DNA of 27,704 nucleotides. Source: an uncultured Collinsella sp. GTDB taxonomy: Bacteria; Actinomycetota; Coriobacteriia; Coriobacteriales; Coriobacteriaceae. Location of the stretch: the NCBI GenBank assembly GCA_958427895.1, contig CAUADW010000019.1, positions 1 through 27,704 on the forward strand, read 5' to 3'. This document shows, piece by piece, positions 22,635-27,704 of this stretch. Positions within the stretch are counted from its first letter, which is position 1; the number at the start of each line of letters is the position of its first letter. The translations under genes were made by a program, and so were the position numbers. A model generated the notes under the pieces. It saw nothing but the letters and a program-made list of their open reading frames with translations. It was not told the DNA's origin and ran no database searches.

Positions 22635-23549
22635 ATGGGTACGGTGAGAAACGCGCGCGTTAACCAGGGCGGCCCCAAGTGCGCCGGCATCGTCGGCCTT
22701 GGCCTCATCGGCGGCAGCTTTGCCCGCGGCTATGCACAGGCAGGCGTCCGCGTGCTGGCCTGGGACCCCGATGACGATGTCATGACGGCCGCCAGCATGG
22801 GCACTGTCGCCGGAGAGCTCAACGATAAGACACTCGGCGAATGCGACATCATCGTCCTGGCCTGCTATCCCGAGGCATGCATCGAGTGGCTCGAGGAGCA
22901 TGCCCAGGCGCTCGCCGACGCCACCGACACCGAGGCCATTATGGGCCCCGTGGTGATCGACACGGTGGGCGTCAAAGGCATCGTGTGCGAGCGCGCCTTT
23001 GAGCTTGCCCGCGAGCACGGCTTTTACTTTGTGGGCGCGCACCCCATGGCGGGCACGCAGTACTCGGGCTACGCACACTCTCGCGCCGACCTGTTCCAGG
23101 GCGCCCCGCTCGTGCTCGTGCCGCCCGCGGTGGACGACGCACTTAAGCTGGAGCTTTTGGGCCAGGTGCGCGAGATGGTGCGCCCCTTGGGCTTTGGCAA
23201 GTTCAGCGTGACCAGCGCCGCCGAGCACGACCGCGTGATCGCCTTCACGAGCCAGCTTGCGCATGTGGTATCCAACGCCTACGTCAAAAGCCCCACTGCC
23301 CAGGTCCACCACGGCTTTTCGGCCGGCAGCTACCGCGACCTCACCCGCGTGGCGCACCTCAACCCGCAAATGTGGTCCGAGCTCATGATCGACGACGCCG
23401 ACGCGCTCGCCTTCGAAATCGACCATCTGATCGAGTCGCTTGGCGCCTACAGCCGTGCGCTCAAGAACCGCGACCAGCGCTATCTGGAGAATCTCCTTGC
23501 CGAGGGCGACCGCATTAAGCGCGCGCTCGACGACGAGGCCTCCCACTAG
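22635..23549 (+). CDS. tyrA: Prephenate dehydrogenase
   Basis: It oxidises and decarboxylates prephenate to 4-hydroxyphenylpyruvate in the tyrosine branch. After about 15 extra residues the Rossmann signature GLGLIGGS (21-28) begins, followed by WDPDDD, which suits NAD. A conserved His lies in AHPMAGTQYSG; the later phrase TSQLAHVV has Gln where some family members have His. Helices for the dimer domain make up the rest. At 304 aa it has no C-terminal ACT domain, so feedback control may rest on aroF and on transcription. The ATG lies two bases after the aroF stop, with GGAG six bases upstream. Confidence 0.94.
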   Translation: MGTVRNARVNQGGPKCAGIVGLGLIGGSFARGYAQAGVRVLAWDPDDDVMTAASMGTVAGELNDKTLGECDIIVLACYPEACIEWLEEHAQALADATDTEAIMGPVVIDTVGVKGIVCERAFELAREHGFYFVGAHPMAGTQYSGYAHSRADLFQGAPLVLVPPAVDDALKLELLGQVREMVRPLGFGKFSVTSAAEHDRVIAFTSQLAHVVSNAYVKSPTAQVHHGFSAGSYRDLTRVAHLNPQMWSELMIDDADALAFEIDHLIESLGAYSRALKNRDQRYLENLLAEGDRIKRALDDEASH

Positions 23550-23585
23550 ACCACCTATCACGCCAGGTCGAAAGGACCATAGTTT

Positions 23586-24692
23586 ATGGCGATTACCATC
23601 GATATCGACACCGCACGCCCCTACCAGGTGCATGTTGGCACGTTTTTGCTGGAGCAGTCGGGACCGCTCGTGCGCGCCACTGCCGGCGGCGCCAAGGCCG
23701 TCATCGTGACGGACACCAACGTGGGCCCGCTCTACCAGATGCCCGTTAAGCAGAGCCTGGAGGCGTCAGGCTACGAGGTAAGCATCTGCACCTTCGAGGC
23801 CGGCGAGGCCCATAAGCGCGCCGAAACCTATGTTGCCATTTTGGAGTTTGTGGCCGAGCACGAGCTTTCGCGCTCCGACGTGATCGTGGCACTCGGCGGC
23901 GGCGTCGTGGGCGACGTGGCGGGCTTTGTGGCCGCCACCTACATGCGCGGCTGTAAGTTTGTGCAGATCCCGACGAGCCTGCTCGCCATGGTGGATTCGT
24001 CGGTGGGCGGCAAGACCGCCATCGACCTGGCTGCCGGCAAGAACTTGGCCGGCGCCTTTTGGCAGCCGAGCGTGGTTATCGCCGACGTGGGGTGCCTAGC
24101 CACCCTCACGCCCGAGCAGTTCGCCGACGGCTGCGGCGAGGTCGTCAAGCACGCCGTGATCGCCGACCCGGAGCTTTTCGCCGAGCTGGAGAAGACCCCG
24201 CTCACGCTGGAGCTGCTCAACCGCGATGTGGCGCGCGTAGCGCTCATCATCGCCCGCAATATCGACATCAAGCGCGCCGTGGTCGTTGCCGACGAGCGCG
24301 AGACCAACCAGCGCAAGCTCCTCAACTTTGGACACAGCGCCGGACACGCCGTCGAGGCCTGCGAGCACTTTGAGCTCGGACACGGCAACTGCGTGTCGAT
24401 CGGCATGGGCATCATCACGCGCGCCGCGGCCCTGCACGGCATTTGCGATGCTGCACTGCCCGGTCGTATCGAGGAGCTCTGCGCCCGCCATGGCCTCAAG
24501 ACCCGCTGCGACCTAGATGCCGATGCCGTTTTTGCCGAGGCGCTCCACGACAAGAAGCGCGCGGGCGACACCATCGACCTGGTGATTCCGCACGGCATTG
24601 GCCGCTGCAGCATCGACCGCACGCCGCTTTCCACTTTCCACGAACTCATTGCCGAGGGCCTCGGCCAGAAGGGAGACGCATCCGCATGCTAG
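23586..24692 (+). CDS. aroB: 3-dehydroquinate synthase
   Basis: It converts DAHP to 3-dehydroquinate, using NAD and a metal. Family signatures are all intact: GGGVVGDVAGFVAATYMRG (around residue 100), IPTSLLAMVDSSVGGKTAID, then CGEVVKHAVI with a metal-binding Glu, and NFGHSAGHAVE and FELGHGNCV with metal-binding His residues. Length (368 aa) is normal. AAAGGA nine bases before the ATG is the Shine-Dalgarno. The stop overlaps the start of aroA by seven bases. Confidence 0.97.
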   Translation: MAITIDIDTARPYQVHVGTFLLEQSGPLVRATAGGAKAVIVTDTNVGPLYQMPVKQSLEASGYEVSICTFEAGEAHKRAETYVAILEFVAEHELSRSDVIVALGGGVVGDVAGFVAATYMRGCKFVQIPTSLLAMVDSSVGGKTAIDLAAGKNLAGAFWQPSVVIADVGCLATLTPEQFADGCGEVVKHAVIADPELFAELEKTPLTLELLNRDVARVALIIARNIDIKRAVVVADERETNQRKLLNFGHSAGHAVEACEHFELGHGNCVSIGMGIITRAAALHGICDAALPGRIEELCARHGLKTRCDLDADAVFAEALHDKKRAGDTIDLVIPHGIGRCSIDRTPLSTFHELIAEGLGQKGDASAC

Positions 24693-26005
24693 CCCGCATC
24701 ACCCCGTCCCCGCTCAAGGGCACCGTTCCCGCCATCGCGTCCAAGTCGATGGCGCACCGCCTGATCATCTGCGCTGCGCTTGCCAACGGCGAGACGCACG
24801 TCGCCTGTAACACCACCTGCGCCGACATCGAGGCTACGGTGCGTTGCCTTACGGCCCTGGGTGCTCGCATCGAGACCGCCGAGGACGGCTTCCAGGTCCA
24901 CCCCACCATGAAGAGCATTGAATTTGGCCTGCTCAAGGCCCTAGCCGGCGGCACGCTCGACTGCGGCGAGAGTGGCTCCACGCTGCGCTTTATGTTGCCC
25001 GTCGCCTGCGCGCTGGGCGCAGAAGCAACTTTTGTGGGTCAGGGACGCTTAGGCGCCCGCCCGCTGTCCCCGCTCTCGGACGAGATTATCGCCGCCGGCT
25101 GCGACCTACAGGGTCTGGGCGGTTTTCCGCTCAAGACGAGCGGCCGCATGCGCCCGGGCACCTTTGTGCTTCCGGGCAACGTGAGCTCGCAGTATATCTC
25201 CGGCCTGCTGCTGGCGGCCCCGCTACTGGCCCAGCCCTCCTGTGTGCAAGTGACCGGCCTCATCGAGAGCCGCCCCTATATCAACCTGACCATCCAGGCC
25301 ATGAAGGCCTTTGGCGTTGAGGTCAACGTCGAGCGCATTCCGGCCAAGGACGGCCAGCCCGAGGTCACGAACTTCCGCGTGAGCAGCGGCTCGTACCGCA
25401 CGCCCGGCAGCGTGGCCGTCGAGGGCGACTGGTCCAACGCTGCCTTTTGGCTGTGTGCCGGCGCTATCGGCACCGACCCCATCACCGTCGAGGGCGTGTC
25501 CCTGAGCTCCGCACAGGGCGACCGCAACGTGCTTGCCGCGCTTTCGCGCTTTGGCGCCCGCATCGTGCGCTCCACCAACGCCGCCACCGTGCAGTCCGAC
25601 AAGCTCGCCGGCTTTGAGATGAGCGCCCACGACATTCCCGACCTGGTGCCCGTTATCTCGGCCGTGGCCTCGCTGGCACAGGGCCGCACCTTTATCCGCG
25701 ATTGCGCCCGTCTGCGCATCAAGGAATCCGACCGCCTGGTCACCACCACCCGCGAGCTCACCGCGCTGGGCGCGCAGGTGCGTATTGCCGGCGACGACCT
25801 CATCATCAAGGGCGTCGATGCCTTTACCGGCGGCGAGGTCGATTCGCACAACGACCACCGCATCGCCATGATGGCCGCCATCGCCGCGAGCCGTGCCACC
25901 GGCGAGGTCGTGATCCACGGCGCCGAGGCCGTCAACAAGTCCTATCCCGATTTCTTCGACCACTACCGCCTGCTGGGCGGCAAGGTCACGCTCGAGGAGG
26001 AATAG
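24686..26005 (+). CDS. aroA: 3-phosphoshikimate 1-carboxyvinyltransferase (EPSP synthase)
   Basis: It joins shikimate 3-phosphate and phosphoenolpyruvate. I place the start at ATG 24686 (439 aa), giving MLARITPSPL, which fits the family; the open frame continues upstream inside aroB, but that part is not protein-like and is a shadow. Active-site phrases are KSMAHR (20-25), GESGSTLR (94-101), GRLGARPLSP, SSQYISGLLLA, then RIKESDRL and HNDHRIAMM near the C-terminus. GGGAG of aroB lies 11 bases upstream; the seven-base overlap with aroB suggests coupled translation. Confidence 0.96.
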   Translation: MLARITPSPLKGTVPAIASKSMAHRLIICAALANGETHVACNTTCADIEATVRCLTALGARIETAEDGFQVHPTMKSIEFGLLKALAGGTLDCGESGSTLRFMLPVACALGAEATFVGQGRLGARPLSPLSDEIIAAGCDLQGLGGFPLKTSGRMRPGTFVLPGNVSSQYISGLLLAAPLLAQPSCVQVTGLIESRPYINLTIQAMKAFGVEVNVERIPAKDGQPEVTNFRVSSGSYRTPGSVAVEGDWSNAAFWLCAGAIGTDPITVEGVSLSSAQGDRNVLAALSRFGARIVRSTNAATVQSDKLAGFEMSAHDIPDLVPVISAVASLAQGRTFIRDCARLRIKESDRLVTTTRELTALGAQVRIAGDDLIIKGVDAFTGGEVDSHNDHRIAMMAAIAASRATGEVVIHGAEAVNKSYPDFFDHYRLLGGKVTLEEE

Positions 26006-26006
26006 C

Positions 26007-27104
26007 ATGTCCTCGACCTTTGGCAACGTCTTGCACTTAAGCATCTTCGGCCAATCGCACTCCCCCGCTATCGGCTGCTCGCTCGATGGCATCCCGGCGG
26101 GCATCGCCGTGGACCAGGAGAAGCTGCAGGCCTTCCTCGACCGTCGCGCCCCCGGCCGCGACGAGACCGCAACCAAACGCCGCGAGGCCGACGCCGCGCA
26201 TATCATCGCCGGTGTGGTCGATGGACATACCACCGGCGCGCCCATCGCCGCGATTATCGAGAACACCAACACGCGCTCCAATGATTACTCCGAGCTGCGC
26301 CGCAAGCCCCGTCCCGGACATGCGGACTTCCCTGCGCGCGTGAAGTATCACAACATGCACGATGTCGCTGGTGGCGGGCATTTTTCCGGCCGCCTAACGG
26401 CCCCCTTATGCATCGCCGGCGGCATTGCGCTGCAGGCACTTGAGGCCCGCGGCATTCAGGTCATGGCGCACGTCGCGCAGATCGGCGGCATCTCCGACCT
26501 GCCGATGGACGATATGGTCTATCGCGAGGCCGACCGCAAGGCGATCCTTACGAACGATCTGCCGTGCATTGACGCCGCCGCAGCCGGCCGCATGCGCGAG
26601 GAGATTCTTGCCGCGCGCGACGAGCTCGACAGCATCGGCGGCATCGTGGAGTGCGGCATTTACGGGCTTCCCGCGGGCATCGGCGACCCCATGTTCGACG
26701 GCATCGAGAACCGCATCGCGCAAATCGCGTTTGGCATTCCCGCCGTAAAGGGCGTGGAGTTTGGCATGGGCTTTGCCGTGGCCGCCATGCGCGGCAGCGA
26801 GAACAACGATCCGTATCGCATCGACGCCGAGACCGGCGAGATCGAGGTTGAGTCCAACAACGCCGGCGGCATCCTGGGCGGTATTTCGACCGGCGCGCCC
26901 GTCATGTGGCGCATGGCCGTAAAGCCAACGCCCTCGATTGGCCGCGAGCAGCAGACCGTAGACATGGACGCCATGGAAAATGCCGAGCTCTCGATCCACG
27001 GCCGCCACGATCCCTGCATCGTCCCCCGAGCCGTCCCCGTAGCCGAAGCAGCCGCCGCCCTCGCCATCTGGGACGCTCTCCTCGAGGACGCCGCCCAGCT
27101 CTAA
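26007..27104 (+). CDS. aroC: Chorismate synthase
   Basis: It removes phosphate from EPSP to make chorismate, using reduced FMN. Diagnostic phrases are IFGQSHSPAIG near residue 13, RRAPGRDETATKRREAD (around 48-64), ENTNTRSNDYSE, RPGHADFPARVKYH and RHDPCIVPRAVPVAEA near the end. Length (365 aa) is normal. GGAGG lies six bases before the ATG, inside the aroA tail. The ATG begins one base after the aroA stop (26005). Confidence 0.97.
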   Translation: MSSTFGNVLHLSIFGQSHSPAIGCSLDGIPAGIAVDQEKLQAFLDRRAPGRDETATKRREADAAHIIAGVVDGHTTGAPIAAIIENTNTRSNDYSELRRKPRPGHADFPARVKYHNMHDVAGGGHFSGRLTAPLCIAGGIALQALEARGIQVMAHVAQIGGISDLPMDDMVYREADRKAILTNDLPCIDAAAAGRMREEILAARDELDSIGGIVECGIYGLPAGIGDPMFDGIENRIAQIAFGIPAVKGVEFGMGFAVAAMRGSENNDPYRIDAETGEIEVESNNAGGILGGISTGAPVMWRMAVKPTPSIGREQQTVDMDAMENAELSIHGRHDPCIVPRAVPVAEAAAALAIWDALLEDAAQL

Positions 27105-27157
27105 CCCGACTCACCTGGGTTGCCTGCCAACTCAGCCGTTACGTGAAAGGGGCCTCC

Positions 27158-27704
27158 ATGGACCTTGCTGACATCCGCCAGGCCATCGATGGCATCGACA
27201 CCACGCTCCTCAACAGCTTTGTCGAGCGCATGGACATTGCCACCGAGGTCGCCAAGTCAAAAATCGAGATGGGCAAGGCCGTCTTCGACCCCGCCCGCGA
27301 GCGCTCCAAGCTCAACAACCTCGCCAGCCGCACGCCCGAGCGCTACGAGGCACAGACCATCGCCCTGTTCCGTCTCCTCATGAGCATGAGCAAGGTCGAG
27401 CAGCAGCGCTACATCAACGAGCTCAAGGGCATCACGGTGTCGCAAAAGGCCCATGCCACGGCCGCAGCCTTTGACACACCCTTCCCCCAGACGGCCACCG
27501 TCGCCTGCCAGGGCGTCGAAGGCGCCTACAGCCAGATCGCCGTGTGCAAGCTCTTCGACGTGCCCGATATCGCGTTCTTCGAGACCTTCGAGGGCGTCAT
27601 GCGCGCCGTACGCGACGGCTTCTGCGAGTTTGGCGTGCTGCCCATCGAGAACTCCACCGCCGGCTCGGTCAACGCCGTCTACGACCTGCTCGCCCAGTTC
27701 GACT
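27158..27704 (+). CDS. pheA: Chorismate mutase / prephenate dehydratase, cut by the window edge
   Basis: It makes phenylpyruvate from chorismate in two steps. Residues 1 to about 90 are an AroQ-type chorismate mutase (DLADIRQAIDGID and the ELKGI end). From about 106 the dehydratase domain starts (TVACQGVEGAYSQIA, then FEGVMRAVRDGFCEFGVLPIENSTAGSVN). The sequence ends at residue 182, before the catalytic TTR/TRF region and any ACT domain, which must lie to the right. ATG 27158 has AAAGGGG five bases upstream. It follows aroC by 53 bases. Confidence 0.93.
   Translation, partial: MDLADIRQAIDGIDTTLLNSFVERMDIATEVAKSKIEMGKAVFDPARERSKLNNLASRTPERYEAQTIALFRLLMSMSKVEQQRYINELKGITVSQKAHATAAAFDTPFPQTATVACQGVEGAYSQIAVCKLFDVPDIAFFETFEGVMRAVRDGFCEFGVLPIENSTAGSVNAVYDLLAQFD

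Noticed and set aside
21622..23633. Two open frames (331 and 356 codons) opposite aroF and tyrA
   Set aside because: Gly/Ala/Val/His-rich shadow translations produced by third-position bias of the real genes.
24443..24685. Upstream extension of aroA inside aroB
   Set aside because: The translated extension is Arg/Pro/His-rich and unlike any EPSP synthase; the ATG at 24686 fits the family.
25223..26281. Open frame opposite aroA and aroC
   Set aside because: Shadow frame over two clear genes; no protein-like features.

Overview
The window is 27.7 kb of GC-rich bacterial chromosome, densely packed with housekeeping genes. I saw no insertion sequence, phage gene, integrase, CRISPR array or rRNA. 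Several traits suggest an actinobacterium of the class Coriobacteriia, probably Collinsella-like: GC-rich codons, a Firmicutes-like order of mre/obg genes inside an actinobacterial-looking sequence, an L27 without a cleaved N-terminal extension, many TTG starts, and a CtpE-like P-type ATPase. This assignment is inference from gene content, since no taxonomic marker such as 16S rRNA is present.

Left part (1-1526, + strand): about 175 bases without a gene, then dinB (DNA polymerase IV). It converges on a perfect 15-bp stem terminator that ends the long minus-strand series.

Middle part (about 1.5-21.4 kb, minus strand; read from high to low coordinates): tRNA-Arg(CCG) with a near-consensus promoter and a following hairpin; a cation P-type ATPase with a basic tail; a zinc-ribbon membrane protein; a cyclophilin; a TPR membrane protein; then mreB-mreC-mreD-mrdA-rodA (cell elongation). 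After these come an unrecognised DUF697-like gene, a radical SAM protein (TIGR03960-like) and its partner (TIGR03936-like). Next are rplU-rpmA with their own promoter and a strong terminator, and finally obgE-nadD-yqeK-rsfS. The order from mreB to rsfS matches the ancient cluster known from Clostridia and Bacilli, but minCD, rng and prp are missing and one gene has been added.

Right part (21.5 kb to the end, + strand): an aromatic amino-acid operon, aroF (type I-beta DAHP synthase)-tyrA-aroB-aroA-aroC-pheA, with pheA cut by the window edge. Together they cover entry into the shikimate pathway, the AroB, AroA and AroC steps, and the branches to tyrosine and phenylalanine. AroD/AroQ, AroE and AroK are not in the window. 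The operon leader carries an intrinsic terminator before aroF and a short Tyr/Phe-containing reading frame, which suggests transcription attenuation. This leader is the most interesting regulatory candidate. The most interesting uncharacterised proteins are the DUF697-like gene between rodA and the radical SAM gene, and the two single-pass membrane proteins flanking the cyclophilin.
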